39,457 nt of DNA from an uncultured Chitinophagaceae bacterium (GTDB lineage: Bacteria > Bacteroidota > Bacteroidia > Chitinophagales > Chitinophagaceae). A model generated the notes under the pieces. It did not search any database and was not told the origin of the DNA. It saw only the letters and a list, made by a program, of their open reading frames with translations. Position 1 is the first letter of the stretch; each line of letters opens with the position of its first letter. Of the stretch, positions 26,576 to 35,024 are shown one piece after another. Made by a program: the position numbers and the translations under genes. The stretch covers positions 1-39,457 of the forward strand of contig CAIQDX010000137.1 in the NCBI GenBank assembly GCA_903870685.1, written 5' to 3'.

Positions 26576-26589
26576 AAACATATCGGGCT
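26549..26589 (-). terminator. Minus-strand intrinsic terminator beside the nhaA remnant
   Basis: On the minus strand AGCCCGA pairs with TCGGGCT, with an inner ATGT/ACAT step, and is followed by a T-rich tail of 12 bases with one A. On the plus strand no T-run follows. As at 14221, no minus-strand coding gene precedes it, suggesting a small RNA from the region 26590-26860 or a relic of the nhaA locus. Confidence 0.5.
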
Positions 26590-26867
26590 ATTTAAAATCC
26601 TATACCTCTTTATACCTAGAAAACTCTTAAAGAATATTTTTTTTGATTTATGTATAATTCAAACAAATAGACATTGTCAATATTGTGCCAGAGTATTAAT
26701 CGACTGATAATCAGCAGATAGTTAGACTCAGTTTCTATCACTTTGTCTTAATTATGGAAATATGTTCTTTTTTCAGGAGTAAAGATTCAGTTTCCAAGTT
26801 TCGGAACATTGCTTAACTTTATTTAGTTTATAAAAAATCCGTATCGTTTACTTTTAAAAAAGTGAAT

Positions 26868-28229
26868 ATGAAAACCTCGAAAAGTTTAAAGATCTTCATT
26901 TTAGAAGATGACACTTGGTATGGCACAATGCTGGAACATTTTCTTTCTCTTAATCCAGATTACTCAGTAAAAAGATTCGAAACCGCCAAAGAATTTTACA
27001 ATTCAATGCATGAAAATCCTGATGTAATTACATTAGATTATAATTTGCCTGATACTAATGGTGAACAAGTTTTAAAAAAAATAAAAGCAGTTGCTCCTGA
27101 TACAAAAGTTATTGTTATATCGGGACAAGAAGATATCAGTACTGCCATTAAACTATTAAAATCCGGTGCTTTCGATTACTTAGTGAAAGATGAAGACACT
27201 AACGACAGATTATGGAATGCGCTGCAACATTTAGACGAAATAAAAGGTTTAAAAAATGAAGTTGAAAATTTAAGAGGCGAATTAAAAAAGCAATATGATT
27301 TTTCGAAAACAATACTTGGTCAAAGTGATGCCATAAAAAAAATATTTAGCTTGATAGAGAAAGCTGCACAAACAAATATCACTGTTTCAATAACAGGAGA
27401 AACCGGAACCGGTAAAGAACTGGCAGCTAAAGCAATTCATTATAATTCTAACAGGGCTAAACAGCCATTTGTTGCAATAAACGTTACTGCTATTCCAAAA
27501 GATTTATTGGAGAGTGAATTATTTGGTCACGAGAAAGGTGCATTTACCGGGGCATCTGAAAAGCGTACAGGAAAATTTGAAGAAGCAAATAAAGGAACCA
27601 TCTTTTTGGATGAAATTGGTGAAATGGATATTCACCTGCAAGCAAAATTATTACGTGTTGTACAAGAAAGAGAAATTACTAAAATTGGCGGGAATACTGT
27701 GATACCAATAGATGTACGCATTATAGTTGCTACACACCTTAATTTACAAGAGCAAGTAAAATCAGGATTATTTCGTCAGGATCTATATTATCGTTTATTA
27801 GGATTGCCCATTGAATTACCACCTTTAAAAAACAGAGGAAATGATATTTTAATTCTTGCAAAACAATTTATCAAAACATTCTGTGAAGAAAATAAAATGC
27901 CTGTAAAATCACTTTCGGTTGATGCACAAAAAAAATTAACAGCATATCATTTTCCAGGTAATGTGCGTGAATTAAAATCATTGATTGAATTGGCATCAGT
28001 TATGGCGGATGGAGATTCGATAGAAGAAAAAGATATCATGATCGAAACTGCCGATAATTTTAATAATCTGCTCACCAAAGAAATTTCATTAAAAGAATAC
28101 GAACAAAAGATCATTCAATATTTTTTAGATAAATATGATTCTGATGTTTTATTGGTTGCAAAAAAATTAGATATAGGAAAGTCAACTATTTATAAGATGA
28201 TAAAAGATGGTGATGTGAAAACAAAATAG
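26868..28229 (+). CDS. Sigma-54-dependent NtrC-family response regulator
   Basis: The 453-residue protein has a receiver domain (acidic pair in FILEDD, phospho-acceptor Asp57 in ITLDYNLP, Lys in YLVKDED), then an AAA+ activator domain. It carries Walker A GETGTGKE (177-184), the sigma-54-contacting GAFTGA loop (224-229), Walker B IFLDEIGEMD and an R-finger region FRQDLYYRL. A Fis-type helix-turn-helix ends the protein (VAKKLDIGKSTIYKMIKDGDV). It activates RNA polymerase with sigma-54. I took the ATG at 26868; a GTG lies two codons upstream. No sensor kinase is adjacent. It faces the convergent prfB gene. Confidence 0.95.
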   Translation: MKTSKSLKIFILEDDTWYGTMLEHFLSLNPDYSVKRFETAKEFYNSMHENPDVITLDYNLPDTNGEQVLKKIKAVAPDTKVIVISGQEDISTAIKLLKSGAFDYLVKDEDTNDRLWNALQHLDEIKGLKNEVENLRGELKKQYDFSKTILGQSDAIKKIFSLIEKAAQTNITVSITGETGTGKELAAKAIHYNSNRAKQPFVAINVTAIPKDLLESELFGHEKGAFTGASEKRTGKFEEANKGTIFLDEIGEMDIHLQAKLLRVVQEREITKIGGNTVIPIDVRIIVATHLNLQEQVKSGLFRQDLYYRLLGLPIELPPLKNRGNDILILAKQFIKTFCEENKMPVKSLSVDAQKKLTAYHFPGNVRELKSLIELASVMADGDSIEEKDIMIETADNFNNLLTKEISLKEYEQKIIQYFLDKYDSDVLLVAKKLDIGKSTIYKMIKDGDVKTK

Positions 28230-28400
28230 CCTCACCCTTCCGTCCCTCTCCTGGAGGAGAGGGAAACTACATCTTCATTCTATCAACTTTATTTTATTGA
28301 TGAGATTTTCGTTCTTACAAATCATTTATAAGCTACATTCTGCGAAGCAGAATAAAATCTGTTATCATCCGTATCTTCTGTGTCATCCGTGTTCCAATAA
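28230..28400. repeat. Intergenic repeats between convergent genes
   Basis: A REP-like palindrome lies at 28243-28264 (TCCCTCTCCT-GG-AGGAGAGGGA, in a context beginning CCTCACCCTTCC), a type often dispersed in bacterial genomes. A second hairpin is at 28337-28353 (ATTCTGC-GAA-GCAGAAT). At about 28363-28391, CATCCGT occurs twice within a TCTGTGTCATCCGTG-like phrase. Neither hairpin has a T-run, so termination for the sigma-54 activator or prfB is uncertain. Confidence 0.6.
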
Positions 28401-29490
28401 CTACTCTGTTTCTTTTTCCATCATCAAGAACGCTTTAATAAAACCATCTAATTCGCCATCCATTACGGGTTGCACATTACCCACTTCATAATCGGTTCTG
28501 TGATCTTTGATCATTTTATATGGATGAAAAACATAACTTCTTATCTGACTTCCCCACTCTATTTTTTTCTTGCCTGCATTATTTGCATTCAATACTTCCT
28601 GACGCTTTCTTAATTCCTCATCATACAATCTGCTCTTCAACATTTTCATGGCTAATTCTCTGTTCTCACCTTGTGTTCTTGCTTGCTGACATTCAACAAT
28701 AATACCGCTGGGTGCATGTTTTAAACGAACAGCCGTTTCTACTTTATTTACATTTTGTCCGCCGCTGCCACCACTTCTATAGAATGCCCATTCAACATCA
28801 GCAGGGTTTACAGTTATTTCAATACTATCATCTATCAATGGATAAACATATACCGATGCAAAAGAAGTATGCCGTCTTGCATTACTATCAAATGGAGAAA
28901 TTCTTACTAGTCTGTGAACACCGCTTTCAGCTTTTAAAAATCCATAAGCAAATGGTCCGTCAAATTGTAAGGTGGCACTTTTAATTCCTGCACCATCACC
29001 TGCCTGAAAATCTAATTCCAATACTTTCCAACCTTGTTTATCGCCGTACATGTGGTACATGCGCAACAACATTTCGGCCCAATCCTGACTCTCTGTTCCA
29101 CCTGCACCGGGATTGATTTGTAACACAGCAGGTAATTCATCTTCGGGTTGATTAAGTGTACTTTTAAATTCTGCATCTTCAATTTCTTTCAATGCAATTT
29201 CAAAAGCTTGTTTGGTTTCTTCTTCGGTAGCATCACCTGCTTTCCAGAAATCAAACAGCACAGCAAAGTCTTCAACCGATGTTTGCACCTGTTGATACAA
29301 CTTCAACCAATACTCGTTTACTTTAATTTCTTTCATGATGCCGGTGGCTCTTTTGTTATCATCCCAAAAGCCCGGCGATACTGAAATTTGGCGGTCTGTT
29401 TCTATTTTATATGTGCGGTTCTCAACGTCAAAGAAACCTCCTCAGGACAATAACTCTGTCCCTCATAATCTTAATCTGTTCTTGTGTCAT
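28401..29490 (-). CDS. prfB: Peptide chain release factor 2 with +1 programmed frameshift
   Basis: RF2 releases the peptide at UGA and UAA. Translation starts at the ATG at 29490 ([20 protein letters not shown]), and codon 21 is an in-frame TGA at 29430-29428. The site reads AGGAGG-TTT-CTT-TGA-C, with an internal Shine-Dalgarno-like AGGAGG, a slippery CTT and TGA-C, the same layout as in E. coli prfB. After a +1 slip, reading continues GAC GTT GAG AAC to the stop at 28401, giving 362 residues. The RF2 SPF motif ([15 protein letters not shown]) and the GGQ motif ([16 protein letters not shown]) are present. The in-frame TGA makes RF2 synthesis self-regulating. An exact TATATTTG lies 4 bases before the start codon (29495-29502). 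Confidence 0.95.
29428..29442 (-). promoter_or_regulatory. prfB: Programmed +1 frameshift site of prfB
   Basis: On the minus strand: AGGAGG (29442-29437), TTT, CTT, then TGA, with C at 29427. At low RF2 the ribosome slips from CTT by one base and reads GAC instead of stopping. It is one of the few strong Shine-Dalgarno-like sequences in this window and here serves to stimulate the slip, not initiation. Confidence 0.93.
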
Positions 29491-29494
29491 AAAG

Positions 29495-29502
29495 CAAATA
29501 TA
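29495..29502 (-). promoter_or_regulatory. -7 element (TATATTTG) before prfB
   Basis: Exact TAnnTTTG on the minus strand with 4 bases between its end and the prfB ATG at 29490. A near-leaderless transcript is implied. The -33 box is not clear. Confidence 0.35.
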
Positions 29503-29561
29503 ATTGGATTATGATGATTATGAGGTAAGCATTTGTTATTTCATGGCAACAATCCTTTTAT

Positions 29562-29990
29562 TTATTTCTTTACTAGCAATGGTTTAACCTTCAACCAGTT
29601 TTCTAAATTACCATCGATGTGATAGATATGACTACTCTCGGTTACATTAAAAAAAGATCCAAATAAAAAGCCAAATGAAAAACCATGCAATAGCCCACTT
29701 ACAAAATCATTATAAACATTGTTTGCTGCAATTGCTGTAATTGCCGAACCTAAAAAAGCAATACTTAAAGTCTTTACTATATGCCTTGTACTTTTGTTTA
29801 TTTTAATTACAGCAATATCATTATAATTAATGATCGTGTCGTTAACAGTAATAGCAGAATCCGAAACAGTGTTTAATATTCCATGGCTCTTTTTATCCTC
29901 ATGCAAACGAATTACTCTTACATGAATATTTTTTTGAGCAAAGCTTGAAAATGCAATCAGCGATAAAAGCAGTATGAAAAGTGTTTTCAT
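29562..29990 (-). CDS. Hypothetical secreted or membrane-associated protein
   Basis: The 142-residue protein starts with a signal peptide (MKTLFILLLSLIAFSSFAQ). A short beta-rich segment follows (VIRLHEDKKSHGILNTVSDSAITV, then IINYNDIAVIKINK), resembling small SH3/LSm-like modules in Bacteroidota proteins. It ends with two hydrophobic stretches (LSIAFLGSAITAIAANNVYNDF, LLHGFSFGFLFGSFF) and an IYHIDGNLENWLKVKPLL tail. I do not recognise a named family. It sits between the GH2 gene and prfB on the same strand, with short gaps, but shows no functional link to either. Confidence 0.6.
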   Translation of the reverse strand: MKTLFILLLSLIAFSSFAQKNIHVRVIRLHEDKKSHGILNTVSDSAITVNDTIINYNDIAVIKINKSTRHIVKTLSIAFLGSAITAIAANNVYNDFVSGLLHGFSFGFLFGSFFNVTESSHIYHIDGNLENWLKVKPLLVKK

Positions 29991-30023
29991 AGTCTTTGTT
30001 TTTTCTTATTCAAATCACAAATA

Positions 30024-32435
30024 TCATTCCGTTTTTACAACAACTTTACCGGCAACTAATCCATCACCGGTTGCTTCAAAATTAATCTGCCCTTTTGTTT
30101 TTGTTGATTGAACGATTACCTGGCATTTTCCATTAAATAAACTGCGCTGATATTTTCCATATTCATATTTATCTGCTTCATGACTGCTTGGATCGCCATT
30201 ACCCACACCAATAATTTTTGCATCGGTAACTGTAAAATGTAACATATTCATCGCATCAGGAACTTCTCTTCCCTTTTTATCAGTAACAGAAATATTAAAT
30301 ACAGCAATATCTTTTCCATCGGCTGTAATGCTTGTTCTGTCGGGCGTTGCAACAATTTTATATGCTTCATCAGTTGTTTCAATTGTAGTTTCAAATTGTC
30401 TGCCCTTCTTCCATCCTATTGCTTTTAATGTGCCGGGTTGATAATTTACATTCCAGGATAAATGACTATTTCTTTCCATTGTTTTTTTACCCAAACTTTT
30501 ATCATTTAAAAATAATTCCACTTCCTCGGCATTGCTGTTTACATCAACACGAATGGTTTGTCCTTCTTTTCCTTTAAAATTCCAATACGGAAAAATATGC
30601 AACACATCTTTATTCGTCCACCAACTTTGATAATAATAATAATCGTTCTTTGGAAATCCGCAAACATCCATCACACCAAAATGCGAATTAATACAAGGCC
30701 ATGTGTATGGTGTTGGTTCGCCGCGATAATCAAATCCTGTCCAAATAAATCCACCCATAAACCAATCTCTCTCTGCTGCTAATTTCCACCATGTTTCTGC
30801 TCTTGAAGCCCAAGGAGGAAATATGGAATCGTAATCAGGCACATAACCTTTTATAGTATCGTTAATATAAATTCCTCTGGTACAAACAGTGCTTGCCACT
30901 TCAGTTCCAATGATAGGTTGATTTGGATTATCTCTACGATATGGATCAATGCCTGCAAGATTATAATTAAAACCACGAACAGGTATTGCTTCATTAATTC
31001 CTCTTTTAATATTACCCATATCGGCTGCATACGTTGCAGTACGAGAAGGATCTAATTCTTTTTGTTTCGCTAATAAAGTATACGCAATTCTTTTTGCAAC
31101 ATCGGTATATTGTAAACCATGTTCTTCGTTTGCTAAAGACCACATAAAAACTGATGGATGATTTCTATCACGCAAGATCAATCTTTCAAATTGATTCATT
31201 ACTTCTTCGCTGCTGCCTAATAATCTGTTTTCATCTAGAACGATCATTCCTAATTCATCACAAGCATCTAATAATTCGGGTGTTGGTGGATTATGAGAAG
31301 TACGATAAGCATTATCGCCCATTTCTTTTAATAATTTGATGCGATAATATTGCAATGCATCCGGCACGGCGCTTCCAACGCCTGCATGATCCTGATGATT
31401 ACAAGTGCCTAATACTTTTACAAATTTTCCGTTGATGAATAAACCTTTGTCTTTATCAACCACAATTGTTCTGATACCAAATTTGGTAACAACACTATCA
31501 ATTGTTTTTCCATTTGCTTTTACCAAAGAAATTAATTTATACAAATTAGGATTGTCGATGCTCCATAATTTAGGAGTAATAACAGTTGCTGTTTGATTGA
31601 TGGTTTTTATTTCATTCACTTTTAAATTAATTTTTTGAGCCGCGAATGAAGCAACTTTTTTTCCTGCTTTATCAATTACATAAGATTCAATTTCAGCAGC
31701 AATATTTGTATATAATTGATTTTGAATTTTTGTTTCAGTGATGATAGAAGCATTGCCAGCACTAAGTTTCGTTTGAACATAAGTTCCGCTAGAAGCAATA
31801 TGCAATGGATGTATTTTGTTCAACCAAACGTGACGGTAAATTCCTGCACCTTCGTAAAACCAACCTTCAAATTGTGAAGCATCAACTCTTACTGTGATAA
31901 CATTTTTAATTCTGAAATTCAAATAATCGGTAACGTCTAATACAAATCCCATGTAGCCGCTGAAGTTTGCACCGAGATAATGTCCGTTGATAAAAACTTT
32001 GCAATCGCGATACACTCCATCAAACTGCAATACATATTTATTGCCCGAATCTTTGGGTGAAACAGTAAATGTTTTTCTGTACCAACCAATACTGTTTTCG
32101 GGATGAGCAGCACCAATGGCTTTATATCCATGCGAATCCATATCGAAGACAGTAGATTTTTCGAAAGCCAATTCTACAGCCCAATCATGCGGCACATCAA
32201 CAGTTTGCCATTTGCTGTCATTGAAATATGGATTGATGCAAGTATTACCTGCTTCGCCGGCTTTAGAAAAAATATTGGTGATGCCGTAATTAAAATCTTT
32301 TATTGGATCGGATGAATTTCCTAAATGAAATTTCCATCCTTCATCCAAAGAAACTTTTTCTCTAACTGATTGTGCAATGATGTTTGAAGAAATAAAAATG
32401 AATGTAATGGCAAATAATGGAATAAGCTTTTTCAT
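30024..32435 (-). CDS. Glycoside hydrolase family 2 (beta-galactosidase-like), secreted
   Basis: From the ATG at 32435 (MKKLIPLFAITFIFISSNIIAQ, a signal peptide) the protein has 803 residues; the same frame extends upstream to 32597 through non-typical sequence. Order of domains: sugar-binding jelly roll (SLDEGWKFHLG, IGWYRKTF, WFYEGAGIYRHVWL), an Ig-like domain, then the TIM barrel. The barrel has GTCNHQDHAGVGSAVP, AYRTSHNPP, the acid/base in WSLANEEHG (Asn436-Glu437) and the probable nucleophile in IIGTEVAS (Glu512). C-terminal Ig-like domains (DUF4982 and GH2 domain 5-like: RTSITADGKDIAVFNISVTD, GVGNGDPSSHE) follow. It should hydrolyse beta-linked terminal sugars, probably in the periplasm or outside. 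Exact substrate is unknown. Confidence 0.92.
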   Translation of the reverse strand: MKKLIPLFAITFIFISSNIIAQSVREKVSLDEGWKFHLGNSSDPIKDFNYGITNIFSKAGEAGNTCINPYFNDSKWQTVDVPHDWAVELAFEKSTVFDMDSHGYKAIGAAHPENSIGWYRKTFTVSPKDSGNKYVLQFDGVYRDCKVFINGHYLGANFSGYMGFVLDVTDYLNFRIKNVITVRVDASQFEGWFYEGAGIYRHVWLNKIHPLHIASSGTYVQTKLSAGNASIITETKIQNQLYTNIAAEIESYVIDKAGKKVASFAAQKINLKVNEIKTINQTATVITPKLWSIDNPNLYKLISLVKANGKTIDSVVTKFGIRTIVVDKDKGLFINGKFVKVLGTCNHQDHAGVGSAVPDALQYYRIKLLKEMGDNAYRTSHNPPTPELLDACDELGMIVLDENRLLGSSEEVMNQFERLILRDRNHPSVFMWSLANEEHGLQYTDVAKRIAYTLLAKQKELDPSRTATYAADMGNIKRGINEAIPVRGFNYNLAGIDPYRRDNPNQPIIGTEVASTVCTRGIYINDTIKGYVPDYDSIFPPWASRAETWWKLAAERDWFMGGFIWTGFDYRGEPTPYTWPCINSHFGVMDVCGFPKNDYYYYQSWWTNKDVLHIFPYWNFKGKEGQTIRVDVNSNAEEVELFLNDKSLGKKTMERNSHLSWNVNYQPGTLKAIGWKKGRQFETTIETTDEAYKIVATPDRTSITADGKDIAVFNISVTDKKGREVPDAMNMLHFTVTDAKIIGVGNGDPSSHEADKYEYGKYQRSLFNGKCQVIVQSTKTKGQINFEATGDGLVAGKVVVKTE

Positions 32436-32466
32436 AACAATTGTTTTCGAATAAAAATGAGGAACA

Positions 32467-32474
32467 CAAATGTA
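32467..32474 (-). promoter_or_regulatory. -7 element (TACATTTG) for the GH2 gene
   Basis: Exact TAnnTTTG on the minus strand, 31 bases before the ATG at 32435, in the gap after the neighbouring gene's stop at 32512. A TTTTC near 32494-32490 is a weak -33 candidate. It also supports the downstream GH2 start. Confidence 0.45.
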
Positions 32475-32511
32475 AGTATAAGCTATTGAGAAAAGATAGA
32501 AGAAATGGTTG

Positions 32512-33648
32512 TTAATAATCGGTGGGAAGTAAACTTCCCAATTTTTGATTTGACCAATACCCCGATAAAACAACATCAGTTGGATCGTAAAAGGCACCGC
32601 TTGGTTCTATAATAATTTTTTGATTGCCACCTATTGATAAAAAAGAAATTGGAGCGATTAACATTGAGTTATTTTCATACTTTTTTGAACCTTTAGAATT
32701 AAAAACATACAAAATTTTATTGTGCAATTCAAATGATACAACACTGTCTGCATTTCGAAACCTTGAAGAAGGAATTTGCTTTTTATCAATCAAGTCAATA
32801 TAATTTTTTTTTGTGCCTGGTACAGCATTTCCTAAATCACAAACTTCTGTATTTGTTTCCTTCATTATAGTACCAATTCTATTAAAATCCGAATCGGTTC
32901 TGTGAATTCTCGTGATAAATTTTATTTGAAACCCTTGCTGCATCAAGCTATCAACATACAAAGCTCTCATGAAACGCAGAATTGAATTCTCGTATACCAT
33001 TTCTCTTTCTTTGATCCATCTTAGAATCACTGTTGGCGATTTTGACGTTAATGGTTTATACCAGGTGAAAATTTTATTATCACCGTTCCGAGAATAATCA
33101 AATCCAAAATCATTAAAGCTGCATTGCATCATAAAGCCCAAAGCTTCATTAAAAATAATTAATGGTTCTGTTAAATAAACATGTAACTCTTTTATGGAAT
33201 CAATATGATAAAATCGAAGGGCTTCCATATTTGTAACTTCACAATTGGGTGCAGCAGCATCACCTAATAAATCATTTAAAAAAGTTGTTTCCCAAGTACG
33301 CCTGTTTATTTTTAAGGCACTGTCGGAAACCTGTTTTTCCTTTTTAGTTTTTACAACTTCAAATCGAATAGAATAATTTCTCGGACTAACTTTATATAAA
33401 TAATTTATAGTTTCGTAACCTTTGATTGCACATACAACTTCAAAATTTTCATCCGTAATATCAGTTATTTTAAATCTACCACTATCGTTTGTAACAGAAA
33501 ATTTTGTGGTATTATTGATAAAAACATTTACACCAGTTAACGGCAATTTTGTACTTGCATCTACAACTGTTCCGGTTACTGCAAAGTTTTGTGCAGAAAG
33601 ATTTGTCTGAAGAAATAACAGCAAACAAAACGATAAAAAATATTTCAC
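32512..33648 (-). CDS. Secreted protein with carboxypeptidase-regulatory-like domain
   Basis: The 378-residue protein begins at GTG (33648) with a signal peptide (MKYFLSFCLLLFLQTNLSAQ). Residues ~22-100 form a CarboxypepD_reg-like domain (VTGTVVDASTKLPLTGVNVFINN, TNDSGRFKITDI). Such domains are common in Bacteroidota cell-surface proteins and TonB-dependent receptors. The rest (LRFYHIDSIKELHVYLTEP, WIKEREMVYENSILRFMRAL, AFYDPTDVVLSGYWSNQKLGSLLPTDY) is conserved-looking but unrecognised. There is no beta-barrel and no T9SS signal. It lies 18 bases after serA, so the two may be co-transcribed. Confidence 0.75.
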   Translation of the reverse strand: MKYFLSFCLLLFLQTNLSAQNFAVTGTVVDASTKLPLTGVNVFINNTTKFSVTNDSGRFKITDITDENFEVVCAIKGYETINYLYKVSPRNYSIRFEVVKTKKEKQVSDSALKINRRTWETTFLNDLLGDAAAPNCEVTNMEALRFYHIDSIKELHVYLTEPLIIFNEALGFMMQCSFNDFGFDYSRNGDNKIFTWYKPLTSKSPTVILRWIKEREMVYENSILRFMRALYVDSLMQQGFQIKFITRIHRTDSDFNRIGTIMKETNTEVCDLGNAVPGTKKNYIDLIDKKQIPSSRFRNADSVVSFELHNKILYVFNSKGSKKYENNSMLIAPISFLSIGGNQKIIIEPSGAFYDPTDVVLSGYWSNQKLGSLLPTDY

Positions 33649-33666
33649 AGGAATGTTTTTACAGTA

Positions 33667-34902
33667 CTAATATAACATTCTTACTTTAATTGTTTCTTTA
33701 ACTTTTTTAAGTAATTCCAAAGCTTGGGTAGATAATTTTTTATCAACATCTAAAACAACATAACCAACTTCATCATTTGTCTTTAAATACTGACCGATGA
33801 TATTGATATTATATTTCGAAAGTTCGGTATTGATGGCGCTTAACACACCGGGAACATTATTATGAATATGTAAGATTCTGTGTGCACCATCAACAGGCGG
33901 TAAACCAATAGCAGGAATTGTTACAGATCCGTTGGTAATTCCTTTTTCTAAATAATTAAACAATTTGGCACTTACATCATCACCAATATTTTGTTGTGCT
34001 TCTTCTGTTGAACCACCAATATGCGGCGTTAAAATAACATTCGATAATCCTTGTAATGGAGTAGAAAATTTATCGCCATTCTTCTCCGGTTCCCAAGGAT
34101 ACACATCAACAGCTGCGCCTCCTAAAGAGCCATCCAGCAAGCATTTGCTCAATGCATCCAGATCAACCACTTCTCCCCTTGCATAATTAATTAAGATGGC
34201 GCCTTTCTTAAAATATTTAAGGTTGTTTTTATTGATCAGATTTTTTGTTTGTGCAGTTTCAGGAACATGTAATGAAACAATATCGCTAAGCGATAATAAT
34301 TCTTTTAAACTTTTGCATGAGTTGGCATTACCCAATGGAAGTTTGGTTTCAACATCATAAAAAATAACTTTCATTCCTAAGCCTTCGGCTAACACACTTA
34401 CTTGTGAACCTATATTTCCATAACCAATTAATCCCAAAGTTTTTCCTCGCAATTCAAAACTTCCTTTTGCATCTTTGTTCCAGATACCTTCATGTGCCGA
34501 TTTATTTTTATCAGGAATTCTTCTGATCAGCATAATGGATAATCCAATAATTAATTCGGCAACACTTCTTGTATTGCTGTATGGTGCATTAAAAACAACT
34601 ATCCCATTTTTAGTAGCAGCTTTTAAATTAACCTGATTCACTCCTATACAAAAACAACCAATGGCTTGTAATTTTTTTGCTGATTGAATTACCTTTTCTG
34701 TTACTTGGGTTTTTGAACGAATGCCCAATAAGTGTACGTCTTTCAATGCATGAATCAATTCATCTTCACTTAAAGCAGCATTCAGTTTCTTCACATTCAC
34801 ATAACCGTTTTGTTTGAATTGCTGAACAGCTTTATCGCTGATGTTTTCTAAAAAAAGAATATTAATTTTTTCTTTTGGATAACTCGTTTTTTCTGTACTC
34901 AT
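33667..34902 (-). CDS. serA: D-3-phosphoglycerate dehydrogenase
   Basis: SerA oxidises 3-phosphoglycerate in the first step of serine synthesis. From the ATG at 34902 (MSTEKTSYPKEKIN) the protein has 411 residues, close to E. coli SerA (410). The Rossmann motif is LGLIGYGNIGSQVSVLAEGLGM. Family blocks are FNAPYSNTRSVAELIIG, SLHVPETAQTKNLI, INYARGEVVDLDAL and LTPHIGGSTEEAQQNIG (catalytic His). A C-terminal ACT domain (HNNVPGVLSAINTELSKYNINI) suggests serine feedback control. A longer frame reaches 35010, but its sequence is untypical. It is divergent from the serine-hydrolase gene. Confidence 0.96.
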   Translation of the reverse strand: MSTEKTSYPKEKINILFLENISDKAVQQFKQNGYVNVKKLNAALSEDELIHALKDVHLLGIRSKTQVTEKVIQSAKKLQAIGCFCIGVNQVNLKAATKNGIVVFNAPYSNTRSVAELIIGLSIMLIRRIPDKNKSAHEGIWNKDAKGSFELRGKTLGLIGYGNIGSQVSVLAEGLGMKVIFYDVETKLPLGNANSCKSLKELLSLSDIVSLHVPETAQTKNLINKNNLKYFKKGAILINYARGEVVDLDALSKCLLDGSLGGAAVDVYPWEPEKNGDKFSTPLQGLSNVILTPHIGGSTEEAQQNIGDDVSAKLFNYLEKGITNGSVTIPAIGLPPVDGAHRILHIHNNVPGVLSAINTELSKYNINIIGQYLKTNDEVGYVVLDVDKKLSTQALELLKKVKETIKVRMLY

Positions 34903-34970
34903 ATCGGCGAATTTAAATGTTATTTTAAAAGTGGTGAATGAATAATTTTTCCACGACTGTGTTAAACCTC

Positions 34971-35000
34971 TTTTATCAGTACCATATTCGGCTATATTTG
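34971..35000 (+). promoter_or_regulatory. Probable promoter of the serine-hydrolase lipoprotein gene
   Basis: An exact TATATTTG lies at 34993-35000, with a TTTT at 34971-34974 as a weak -33, 18 bases upstream. The transcript would have a leader of about 20 bases to the ATG at 35025. It lies in the 122-base divergent gap with serA. Confidence 0.45.
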
Positions 35001-35024
35001 CCGCATTCAAAAAATAAATAAAAC

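Larger units (their letters stand above)
26401..26867. other. Intergenic region with gene remnant and candidate minus-strand small RNA
   Basis: This stretch holds the apparent nhaA fragment (to 26575), the hairpin at 26561-26589, and about 280 bases of AT-rich sequence before the sigma-54 activator. No intact gene is visible. Tandem TATACCTCTTTATACCT-like sequence at about 26601-26617 lies just beyond the hairpin. No sigma-54 -24/-12 promoter was recognised. Confidence 0.5.

Noticed and set aside
29336-29336. Start of prfB at the ATG at 29336
   Set aside because: The N-terminal part is supplied through the +1 frameshift from the ATG at 29490.
32436-32597. Upstream extension of the GH2 reading frame
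   Set aside because: It would overlap the 3' end of the neighbouring gene (to 32512) and precede a clear signal peptide that starts at 32435; a TAnnTTTG box lies inside the extension.
34903-35010. Upstream extension of serA
   Set aside because: The length from 34902 matches known SerA, and the added residues look untypical and run into the divergent promoter region.
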